From contig CM065172.1 in NCBI GenBank assembly GCA_033026295.1, forward strand, positions 11,081,665 to 11,145,664: a stretch of DNA of 64,000 nucleotides. The letters are read 5' to 3'. Below, piece by piece: positions 57,101-64,000 of this stretch (the stretch's first letter is position 1; every line of letters starts with the position of its first letter). The position numbers were made by a program, and so were the translations under genes. The DNA is from Channa striata (Eukaryota > Chordata > Actinopteri > Anabantiformes > Channidae). The notes below the pieces were generated by a model. It was not told the DNA's origin, did not search any database, and saw nothing but the letters and a program-made list of their open reading frames with translations.

Positions 57101-60100
57101 GTCAAAATGTAAATGTCATAAGGCTAAACTTAAAGAGGTGGTGGATCCTGAACATGAAAATGATCCACAAAGCAAAAGTCAACTCAGCAGTGGTTTAAAA
57201 AATATAAAATAAACATTTTACTATGATCTTCAGCCCCCTTATTATAATAATAAAAAAATGTAAAAGGCTGTAAATGGCAGACAACAAAGCAATTGGATAG
57301 AGTTGGAAGGGTTGCACCTGAAAGGATGCAGATGATGCCCCAAAGAGCTTGGAGGTGATGAAGGCAAAGGAAGAACGTGGTGTCTTAGAGAACATTTAAT
57401 AAAGATGGATTTAAACCATTGCACTGAAATATTTTTCAATATTTTAGTACAACTTTCTTTGAATACAATCCTTGCCCATTTTTGTTTCTTTTGAAGTAAC
57501 CTTCGCACTAGCTCAATAAGCATTAAATATTAGCTCTTTGTTTTATGCTTTTTGCCATTTCAAAGTAATAGGAAGGGAGTTTTGCCTTCAACTGTTATAT
57601 AACTGTTGTATCTAATGTGAGCTTGTCTTTTGCAGGAGCTGGAAGCAAAGAATGACCAAGACTCCATTTCCAGTGTGAACATGAAAGCCAGACGCATCAT
57701 TGAGTCTTTTGAAAACCCTTTCAGAATGGTAAGAGAGACCAGTGACTCATCTTCAGGATGGCTGCATTTTATTTAACTGGGAACATAGTATTCTACTTAA
57801 TTCAATCTCTTTTCTGGTTAGTATCTACCCTCCGCTGATGTCCATATTAACAAGAATGCCAAGTTTGATCCCTCGTCGAAAATATTTGAGGTAATTAAGA
57901 ATGTCTGCACAGTCCTCCATCTCCTAATTTATGCTGTCCTCTCACCACACCACGTTTGAAAGTTGATCCTGGAACTACCTCGCATTTACAGATTAGTAAA
58001 AGATGGAAGCTGCTGAGCATTGAACAGCAACAGAAGGAGATTGACGCCAAGAAAAAAGCAAAGGAAGAGGCAAAGGATCAGGCCAAAAAAGCGACAGGTA
58101 ATAGAGGTCTAGCTTGTTTTAATATAAACTTTTTAAAGTGACGTCCCTCATTGAATTTTAAATGTTGATTTCCACAGAGGAAAGAAACAAGGCTAAGCAG
58201 AGCTATCAGGAGTCTCTCCAGAATGTCTCCACTGTTCGCCAGCAAGCAGCGGTGAGTCATTTTGCGCTCTCTCCCATCCTTCATTTTCCACTTTTCCATG
58301 TCAGTTAGGCTCTGCACTCTGTCAATATTAATGTTCAAGTCCCTTTTGGGAAAGTACAAATCCATGAACAAGAGTTACAATCACCCAAGAGCCTTGAACA
58401 GGTTGTTATAGACGGTGCTTTAATAGCTGGTTTAACCCTCTGCAGTACCCCCTCCATTTTCCTAAGATGTGGCAGGTTATTCTGCACATAAACGTGGGGA
58501 TTCACAAGCAAAGAGCCGCTGCTGCCAGTCTGCAGCATCAGCACAGTAGTGGCCTTTTAATATTTATATCTGTCACATGATGTGCCTGGGGGCAAGGAGA
58601 ACGCACAGCGTGGGACTGGGGCATTAGAGACAAGTCCTCCACTCATCAAACACTTGTCTTTTCTCCTGGGTAACAGCAATAGGCGCTTTCTGCTCAGAAG
58701 CCCACTTCCTGTTTGCTCCGTCTCTCTGGGTAATACCATGCACCCTCTTGCCCTTTAAATGCACAGATAAATATTTTGGTATTTCATCTTTTGTTCATGG
58801 TGCAGAAGAAGGAAAAAAAATGTTACTCACCTCTGTTTGACACTCTTCTGTCCCTGAAGTATCATCTCTTCTTTCTGTGTGAGCCTTTAATCATCAATTT
58901 CTAGTGCACACAGTCACCCAGTGTATAATCATGGGTAAAGAAACAAGTTGGTTTAAAGATGTTCTCTCCTCAAACAGCAGCTACAAATAAGCACATGTGC
59001 GTAGATCAGAGTCAGAAGGAACCCCAGAAACACAGCACTGTACTTTACCAACGTTTCCCCTGCACTTAACATCATTATTGATATTATGAACGTATATGCA
59101 ATTACTGGTTTTTCTTTGAGCTGCAATGTGTTATTTCTTAGTTTTTCCAAAAGTAACTCAGGTCAAATTTGCTAACAAAATGTTTTATAAGGGTTAACAT
59201 TTTTTGATATGCAACCATAAAAAAATCTGTAATTTGCAATAAATTTGGCCTAGTTTCTTGAAACATAAATCACTGACATATCCTAGCAAAAGTATAACTC
59301 ACGATAAACACTTTGTTTTCTCGAATAAACATTTGTAATCACAAATAAACCCAATCATCTAAAACCATTAAGACCAAACCTCTGAGGTGTCAGTCTAGTT
59401 ATTGTGATGCCTTGTGGAAGCTCTTCTTCATTTATTAAAAACCCACTGTGTTGGCTTATGACAAAGAGAGGGAAGCAAAGTCATTACATGATGATCCGGT
59501 GAGACCTTTTTAATTGGACTTTTGTAAAGTAAAAATTAATGAATTTGGAATTTTGGCCCGAAGGTTGAACCACTCATCTGCTGGCTGGTCCATAACTTAA
59601 AACTCTGAAGCTCACTTTTAACCAATGTGCATAAATCATTTTAATGTTTTTATCTACATACACACACACACAGACTTCAGTCCAATTTTGAAGACTCCTA
59701 TATACACACATTGTATCTTCTGCTGTGACAGAACAGTGTAATCTGTTGGATTCAGTCATCAGAAATACAACAATTTCATGTTGCGGAGAGTGAGTCAAGG
59801 TATAATTTTCAACCTAAAGGTGGCAGCCAATGCAAGATTTTCAACTTCACACAATTTTGTTAATATCAGTGTGATATTTTGAGGAGCTTACTGCACAATC
59901 ATTTGTTCACTCACTCACCAGTGTGGTTTAAAATTGTTAATTGGGGCACAAATAAATATGCTGGCTTGGTATTTACAAAGGAAAACTAAACCTATATGCA
60001 CAACATGCATTCATTAAAATATGGATTAATGTTGTACAGAATATAACGTTGCTGATAATTTTTTAGGAATCTACTAAAGGTGTTGGACAGAAAAGGCAGC

Positions 60101-60696
60101 GGGTCGCCAGTGAAGTTGGAGAGTCCACTCCCAAACCCAGTAAGAAGCTGATGAAAACCGCAGAGAAGCCTCAGAAGACAGAACCACCCCCCCAAGAGAG
60201 CTTCACACCCTTTGACTACAGTCAGTCAGACCTGAATGTCTTTGCCGGTATGCATTTTTGTTTCCTACCACATCCAACAGATTACTTTCTGCATTTGGTT
60301 GTGTTATGTTGAGAGCAGTGTACCCCAATTGTTTTACAGGTGCTAAATCAAAAGACAACACACAGTTTGATCCAAACCGACAAGCTCACGATTTCAGGAA
60401 AAAGGTATTTGGCTCTTTGATTAAACAATATGTTTTTTTTTTTTGTATAGCATACATACATTTGTTGTTAACCAAACATTCATCGTTCATCTTAACCTTT
60501 GTCAAACAGAGAAATCCCAAGGGACAAAAACCTAATTTTGGAGCGGGAAACCAAAGTATGTCATACCTGCCTGGAAAATCTGAAAGGTAAACACAGTTTT
60601 ATTTTTGCCATTGCAAATTCAATCATCTTAGTAAGTTAACAATTCTGTATTTTCATTCTCTACAGAGGATTCCGGCATAACTGGCCCAAGAGATAG
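51010..60696 (+). CDS. exosc10: EXOSC10 / Rrp6, 3'-5' exoribonuclease of the nuclear exosome (25 coding exons)
   Basis: EXOSC10 is the DEDD-y family exonuclease attached to the nuclear RNA exosome. It trims and degrades rRNA, snoRNA and other nuclear transcripts in nucleus and nucleolus. The 25 exons give 2675 bases. With one base restored in exon 2 they encode 891 residues, against 885 in human. Layout: acidic N-terminus 1-41, PMC2NT domain about 42-135, exonuclease about 280-480, HRDC about 500-585, then a charged C-terminal tail. Catalytic residues are present: D313 and E315 (FAVDLE), D371 (HGADSD), Y436 and D440 (YARTD). The start at 51,010 has A at -3 and G at +4 and gives an N-terminus of family length. 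One intron uses a GC donor. An ATTAAA signal lies 174 bases after the stop. Confidence 0.96.
51133..51410 (+). other. EXOSC10 intron 1 with facing (TG)n and (CA)n tracts
   Basis: A TG tract at about 51,201-51,219 is followed 20 bases later by a CA tract at about 51,240-51,255. In RNA the two could pair as a short stem-loop inside this 278-base intron. Confidence 0.7.
51411..51546 (+). CDS. exosc10: EXOSC10 coding exon 2: start of PMC2NT, with an apparent one-base frameshift
   Basis: Continuing from exon 1 in phase 0, the exon reads YGLGAV, matching FALGSV of human. From there the family sequence continues only in another frame: LSATKASAGLPQPGDEYDFY, then RSFPGFQEFCESQGDKLL. One extra T in the T run at 51,427-51,429 would join them with no gap against human. 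As given, phase-0 reading is wrong after GAV. It ends in phase 2. Confidence 0.92.
51943..52066 (+). CDS. exosc10: EXOSC10 coding exon 3: PMC2NT domain
   Basis: The exon encodes CMSQIMQHHGCRSHMRDRNK, then LTGLEERFDLLVDSNDIILE and RA. This region binds the cofactor C1D/Rrp47 in the family. It ends in phase 0. Confidence 0.97.
52159..52263 (+). CDS. exosc10: EXOSC10 coding exon 4
   Basis: The exon encodes GILLDEADGVNRTQQPVMPA, then GFQPPKIVVSSWNRK. It ends in phase 0. Confidence 0.97.
52453..52612 (+). CDS. exosc10: EXOSC10 coding exon 5
   Basis: The exon encodes SETFRLLHAKNVTRPQLKFK, then NSNTPFIPKIFIKPNATKPL. It ends in phase 1 at a 'ctt|gtgaga' donor. Confidence 0.95.
52735..52843 (+). CDS. 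exosc10: EXOSC10 coding exon 6
   Basis: The exon encodes RPEDLDVPAALADFIHQQRT, then QEHVDD. It ends in phase 2 at at|gtaaga. Confidence 0.96.
52922..52997 (+). CDS. exosc10: EXOSC10 coding exon 7, followed by a GC donor
   Basis: The exon encodes MFAHPYQYELEHLTTPEILL and SKPEPQ. Homology runs directly from PEPQ to MYKPI of exon 8, so the exon must end at CAG|GCAAGT. Confidence 0.95.
53085..53195 (+). CDS. exosc10: EXOSC10 coding exon 8: start of exonuclease, motif I
   Basis: The exon encodes MYKPIAETKCTFIDTLEDLV, then NEKLCKLSEFAVDLE. It ends with the Asp and Glu of Exo motif I, two metal ligands of the DEDD fold. Phase 0. Confidence 0.97.
53344..53487 (+). CDS. exosc10: EXOSC10 coding exon 9: exonuclease core
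   Basis: The exon encodes HHSYRSFLGLTSLMQISTRD, then FIIDTLELRGEMYILNEAFT and DPAIVK. Phase 0. Confidence 0.98.
53488..54529 (+). other. EXOSC10 intron 9 (1.0 kb)
   Basis: I see no extra exon and no snoRNA-like boxes that I would defend. The right half is T-rich. Confidence 0.7.
54530..54720 (+). CDS. exosc10: EXOSC10 coding exon 10: exonuclease motif II
   Basis: The exon encodes VFHGADSDIEWLQRDFGLYV, then VNLFDTHQASRALNLARHSL and YQLADWRIR. The second Asp of HGADSD is the motif II metal ligand. Phase 2. Confidence 0.98.
54858..55014 (+). CDS. exosc10: EXOSC10 coding exon 11: exonuclease motif III
   Basis: The exon encodes PLTDEMVQYARTDTHYLLYI, then YDCVRAQLLDHHHGQPGLLQ. YARTD holds the Tyr and Asp of the DEDD-y motif III; human has YARDD. 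Phase 0. Confidence 0.98.
55198..55346 (+). CDS. exosc10: EXOSC10 coding exon 12: start of HRDC domain
   Basis: The exon encodes KYVKPIFTEESYLEVQRKQK, then FNTQQLTAFRLLFAWRDKLA. Phase 2. Confidence 0.97.
55525..55575 (+). CDS. exosc10: EXOSC10 coding exon 13: HRDC domain
   Basis: A 51-base exon encoding GYVLPTHMMNKISEELP. Phase 2. Confidence 0.95.
55685..55796 (+). CDS. exosc10: EXOSC10 coding exon 14: end of HRDC domain
   Basis: The exon encodes EPQGIIACCNPVPPLVRQQV, then NELHLLVQQAREMPLLK. Phase 0. Confidence 0.97.
55930..55977 (+). CDS. exosc10: EXOSC10 coding exon 15
   Basis: A 48-base exon encoding AEIAAQKTKGLTPVRK. It matches the poorly conserved linker after HRDC in length and position. 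Phase 0. Confidence 0.85.
56066..56141 (+). CDS. exosc10: EXOSC10 coding exon 16
   Basis: The exon encodes PEVTLFGPHDMSRAPGSDHR. The LFGPHD string matches human. Phase 1. Confidence 0.93.
56236..56342 (+). CDS. exosc10: EXOSC10 coding exon 17
   Basis: The exon encodes DLPIKQGMLFSDEHKMDVDM, then ISCLIAPAKITLFK. It aligns with the LFPDE to ITLFNE region of human. Phase 0. Confidence 0.92.
56343..57635 (+). other. EXOSC10 intron 17 (1.3 kb)
   Basis: The intron is longer than most in this gene. It begins with 'acagtcgagtgaaaaagcct' near 56,380, faintly like the ends of some fish DNA transposons, but there is no transposase motif and I could not find a matching inverted end. Left unassigned. Confidence 0.5.
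57636..57728 (+). CDS. exosc10: EXOSC10 coding exon 18
   Basis: The exon encodes ELEAKNDQDSISSVNMKARR, then IIESFENPFRM. The ESFENPFRM string is conserved in human. Phase 0. Confidence 0.95.
57822..57890 (+). CDS. exosc10: EXOSC10 coding exon 19
   Basis: The exon encodes YLPSADVHINKNAKFDPSSK and IFE. AKFDPS matches human. Phase 0. Confidence 0.93.
57992..58097 (+). CDS. exosc10: EXOSC10 coding exon 20: charged helical tail
   Basis: The exon encodes ISKRWKLLSIEQQQKEIDAK, then a Lys/Glu/Ala-rich helical run. Phase 1. Confidence 0.93.
58178..58251 (+). CDS. exosc10: EXOSC10 coding exon 21: charged helical tail
   Basis: The exon encodes EERNKAKQSYQESLQNVSTV and RQQAA. Human has a comparable ISVRQQ. 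Phase 0. Confidence 0.92.
58252..60066 (+). other. EXOSC10 intron 21 (1.8 kb, the longest in the gene)
   Basis: No additional exon or recognised repeat. One short (CA)n run lies near 59,660. Confidence 0.7.
60067..60247 (+). CDS. exosc10: EXOSC10 coding exon 22: basic tail with likely nuclear localisation signals
   Basis: The exon encodes ESTKGVGQKRQRVASEVGES, then KPSKKLMKTAEKPQK and FTPFDYSQSDLNVFA. The basic clusters fit nuclear import. The FTP.DYSQSD string is conserved in human. Phase 1. Confidence 0.95.
60340..60404 (+). CDS. exosc10: EXOSC10 coding exon 23
   Basis: The exon encodes GAKSKDNTQFDPNRQAHDFR and KK. QFDPN matches human. Phase 0. Confidence 0.94.
60510..60586 (+). CDS. exosc10: EXOSC10 coding exon 24
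   Basis: The exon encodes RNPKGQKPNFGAGNQSMSYL and PGKSE. It parallels NKSMSFPTGKSD of human. Phase 2. Confidence 0.94.
60666..60696 (+). CDS. exosc10: EXOSC10 coding exon 25: C-terminus and stop
   Basis: The exon encodes RGFRHNWPKR and TAG at 60,694-60,696. Human ends RGFRYNWPQR. Confidence 0.96.
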
Positions 60697-60869
60697 ACTC
60701 TCTTTGATGCTATTTTCTTTTGTATTCTAAAAAAAATGTTTTCACCTTGAAGAAACACCCCTTTTTTCCTTCCTGTAAGTGAAACGGAGTATTCAATATT
60801 TAATGGGTTTCAAAATGTATTTTTCCCATGTAGTTTGACCTGTAAATATGTGTAAGCACAGACCTCTTT

Positions 60870-60875
60870 ATTAAA
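60870..60875 (+). terminator. ATTAAA polyadenylation signal of EXOSC10
   Basis: ATTAAA, the commonest variant signal, lies 174 bases after the stop codon and is followed by 'gttcttgtctac' and T-rich sequence near 60,895-60,915. This would give a short 3' UTR of about 200 bases. Confidence 0.7.
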
Positions 60876-61001
60876 GATGATTTTAGAGAAAATAGTTCTT
60901 GTCTACATTTTCATTTAAAAAGAACAGTAACTTTTTTAATTTAATTTAAAAAATAGATTTGGAGGGTAGCAGGAAAAATTACCAAATCTAGAATCACGCG
61001 T

Positions 61002-61135
61002 TGGGCAGCACAGTTGGTGTGAGTGTGAATGGTTGCCCGTCTGTGTCTCTGTGTGGGCCTTGCTGATGCCTTATCCAAGGTGTATCCCCCCTCTCGCCGC
61101 TGAACAGGACAAGCAGTTACAGACAGTGGTTGGAT
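61002..61135 (+). repeat. Decayed L2-like teleost interspersed repeat
   Basis: Landmarks in order are 'gggcagcacagttggtg', 'gagtgtgaatggttg', 'tctctgtgtgggcc', 'ggtgtatcccccctctcgcc', 'ggacaagcagttacagac' and 'ttggatgga'. They match the ubiquitous fish repeat beginning 'ggcggcacggtggtg' and ending in 'gcggttgaagatggatgga', with an internal deletion. It has no coding capacity. Confidence 0.75.
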
Positions 61136-62505
61136 GGAATTAATTTAGAAACTTACATAATTGTTATGGTATAATAAAAGTGTCCTATTAAGTAGAAGTG
61201 TTATTCCAAATTGAAATGCCACAGTATCCCAGTCTGTGACACTTGAACTTTACACACGTGTGTGTGTGTGTGATTGTTGAATATCTCAGTCAAGCATAAT
61301 AGCAAAATTTGTCAGGGGGGGCTTCTCAAGAGATCTTGGAACCTGGGTACAGAAACTGGATTTATTCAGCCAAAAGAGCTTTAGAAATGTCTGACACAGA
61401 TAAGTATCCAAACTGTAGCAGCAGGGCGTGTGGTCAGTTTGTTTAACTTTTCGCTTCCATTAGCCCCTGGATATAACATTCTTTTCCATTTCTTTACTGG
61501 GGCAGCCACGTGTAAATAGACACAAGCAAAAAAAAAAACAGCACTAATGGCAGTTCCTTTGCAAAGTGACAGCATTTCCATAATGGTTAAAACAGTGGTT
61601 AAACAGTTTGGATGAAAGAAAGTATATGAGGTATATGTCATTAGATATTTTCACAATAGTTGTCTCACATTTTTAAAATAGCTCAGGTGGAAGATAAAAC
61701 ACCTCCACAAATGTGTATTTAGAGGTAGGGCATGTGAAATATATTTTGTGTTCTGTTGAAACCCTGAAGTCAGCAAAAAGGGAAACCCTTCCTCCTGTCT
61801 ACCTAAACTAACTGGTGTTCCAGTTACAGCACTGCTGGGTCGTAAAATATTTTCTCAACTTCAGATGGAAAGGAGAGTCTCACAATAAGGAAACTGCAAG
61901 AATCGGAGCTTGGTCCCAATCACTTCTTAATACTGTGTCTCACCTACTTTGACCAATAATACAAGTAAACTTTCGCACTTACAAAGGAGGGCTAGTTCCT
62001 CAGTATTTCCATTCTATATGAGTATATGCACAGATAGATATATGGATTGGGGTGTCCACATACCTTCGGGCGTAAATAACAAGCTCTACACGGTGCTATT
62101 ACTCAAATCGTTTGGGGTTTTTTGGTACAGGTTTATTCATGTTCCGTAAAGTGAAAGTGTGCATACATTGAACCTGTATGTGAGTTCAGGAACCACTCTG
62201 AGCTAACTTTTTTATCAATATTGGCTTAACAGTTGAGGACAGGTAGTTTAGGAAAGATCACAAACATCATCTTTGTTTTCCTTGGCAAGAGTGATCAGTT
62301 TGCTTTAGTCGGCTTGTTTTAGCCACTGGATATAACGTTCTCTGACTTTGCTCTTTGTCGCCATGGGGACCAGCAATGTGTTAACAAACAAAACAATATG
62401 AAACTAACTGCAGTTTTTTGCAAACGTATAACATTTCCAGTTCCATCTGTGGCACTAATTTACTGTTTGGAGGACAGACTATAAACTGGGTTTGTTGTAA
62501 TTATT

Positions 62506-62552
62506 AATCACAATTTCAACCTGTCAAGACTTGACAGGTTGAAATTGTGATT
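62506..62552. repeat. Perfect 23-bp palindrome with a one-base centre
   Basis: Arm 62,506-62,528 is the exact reverse complement of arm 62,530-62,552, with a single A between them. A smaller palindrome (arms AGCTGCTT and AAGCAGCT, two-base spacer) follows at 62,560-62,577. Confidence 0.95.
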
Positions 62553-63929
62553 GAGAAACAGCTGCTTAAAAGCAGCTATGGTGAAAACATTGGGATGGGA
62601 GGTATTTTTTGCAAGAATCAGAGTTTGGTCCTCATTTTTTGTTAATATACTCTACATCGAATACTCTGGCTGGTTATCCACTACAAGTTTAATTTACGTT
62701 GCAGAAGCATTTTTTCAAAGTGATTTACAAGTGAAGGGCACTTTATCAATGACACACTAAAATTTGCACTAGGGGATCCGGGTTTTGACCCAACAACCCT
62801 GCAGTTGATATTGTCCTGCTCTGATTTCTGCTCCTCCGCCTCACCACAGCTGTGCCCACTGCTGTGTTCATGATTCCCACCGATGTCCGTCAGCCAAACC
62901 TGAGGGTCTGAGCGCAGGAATCAACCTGCCTCCTGAAATCTCTGAATGGATTATGGAAGTTAACCTTTAACTGAGTCCGTCAGTGTATGCATTTTAAGAA
63001 CATTCCATGGGAATGTGCAAGAATTACAAATGAATCCCTACCAGGTCATGCTAAACACCATGGAGCAGAGGTTTGTTTCCCTCATGTGCCAATGACCAAT
63101 ATTGACCAGTATTTCCCCACCAAATATTAGAAATCTTTCCGTTAATATATAAATATGTTTTGGTTTATTATTATTGTTATTACACATTATTTGGTGATTT
63201 CGTAACAGTGAACAAACATGATTTTTTGTGCTGCACACAACTTGGCAAAACTGACGGTACAGAATAAACACACACTGTGTACTGAGCACAAACAGGTTTG
63301 CTGTCAGTTGAGAGACAAAACATGACTTTAATTACATAAAACTGACAGCATGGTTTCTTGTCATAAATAGTCATGATATTTTTCCCAAAGTATTGTAATA
63401 TTATCAAACATTAGTCATGATAATTTACTCCACAGTTTGTATTATGTGGTCAGGGCCACAGAAAGTGCAGTAATATTAAATTTAATTTTAAAACCCAAAA
63501 GAATGATGAATGTCATGACAAAAAAATTACCGACGTGTTTCCATTAATACGTGTAATCAAATCCCTGAAGAGACAGATCAAATCTAATTTAGAGAAATAG
63601 ATTACATATTTTAAAAAAAAACAACATAAACATCAAGTTGCTAGTACTGATTACAATTGATTAGAATTAAACGATTTTAAAGGGTTTTATTTTTATGCAC
63701 TATTGATTTTGGCAAACCTTGCCACATTACCTCATTATAAAGCCGAAGTTTTATGTTAAGGGCGGAATTCCCACAAAAAAATGTAATAAATAGGTCTATG
63801 ACAATCTACATGTAAGGAGGTTATTATTATCATTGCAGCTTGCGTTAACTCGATTTCCCCCAACATTAGATTGTAAAACTGTATTCCATAAATCCTAAAT
63901 CCATTTCTCCCTTTGACTCTTTTTGGCGC

Positions 63930-64000
63930 ATGGACGGGACACGACGCTTTAGCTTCACGTGGGTTCCAGCCGTGGTAGACGAGGAAGCTGGTGCGAAGTC
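63930..64000 (+). CDS. Possible first codons of an unidentified gene, cut by the window end
   Basis: From ATG at 63,930 the frame is open to the window edge and reads MDGTRRFSFTWVPAVVDEEA and GAK. An in-frame TAG lies upstream at 63,867-63,869, with no other ATG between. CpG density rises sharply from about 63,925, as at a promoter or first exon. The start context has G at +4 but C at -3. I do not recognise the protein. With only 23 codons this could still be chance. Confidence 0.35.
   Translation, partial: MDGTRRFSFTWVPAVVDEEAGAK

Larger units (their letters stand above)
60900..63929. other. Intergenic DNA downstream of EXOSC10
   Basis: No gene was found. The segment holds an L2-like repeat remnant at 61.0 kb, two diverged copies of a longer unit at about 61.4 and 62.3 kb, and an exact palindrome at 62.5 kb. 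From 63.0 to 63.9 kb it is plain AT-rich DNA. Confidence 0.75.

Noticed and set aside
56534..57105. Run of minus-strand open frames in EXOSC10 intron 17
   Set aside because: Short overlapping frames without shared motifs or junctions. They do not assemble into a protein.
56380..57200. Possible DNA transposon in EXOSC10 intron 17
   Set aside because: Only the first bases faintly resemble a transposon end. I found no matching inverted end and no transposase motif.
1..64000. CRISPR arrays, tRNA or rRNA genes, bacterial operons, prophage
   Set aside because: No regularly spaced repeats, no cloverleaf or rRNA-like sequence and no uninterrupted prokaryotic genes. All real coding sequence is spliced.

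Overview
This is vertebrate, almost certainly teleost, nuclear DNA. Genes are split into short exons by GT-AG introns, the intergenic DNA is AT-rich with many (TG)n tracts, and several decayed copies of repeats typical of fish genomes are present. There are no operons, phage, CRISPR arrays or bacterial features. I found no new biological system. The value of the window lies in two complete gene models and some structural oddities.

Layout: 1-17.3 kb is intergenic, with decayed retroelement copies and microsatellites. 17.3-18.1 kb is a CpG- and microsatellite-rich promoter-like segment, probably with a 5' noncoding exon of the first gene. 21.0-44.7 kb (+) holds a complete contactin gene in 22 coding exons: signal peptide, six Ig domains, four fibronectin III domains and a GPI-anchor signal. 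It resembles CNTN6 most closely. 44.7-50.9 kb is its 3' UTR plus intergenic DNA with strong CTCF-like motifs. 51.0-60.7 kb (+) holds EXOSC10 (Rrp6), the nuclear exosome 3'-5' exonuclease, in 25 coding exons. 60.9-63.9 kb is repeat-rich intergenic DNA with an exact 23-bp palindrome. At 63,930 the first codons of a third, unidentified + strand gene may begin.

The two genes are functionally unrelated: one is a neuronal adhesion molecule, the other a housekeeping RNA-decay enzyme. Both coding sequences, as given, are one base short of an open frame. Contactin exon 4 needs one G near 26,495. EXOSC10 exon 2 needs one T near 51,428, unless an alternative donor is used. Both gaps lie in short homopolymers, so consensus or assembly errors are more likely than two broken genes.

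Other points of note: a near-identical copy of a contactin intron 3' end, including its splice acceptor, inside the preceding intron; a GC-AG intron in EXOSC10; several long hairpins; and a divergent pair of CTCF-like motifs between the two genes.
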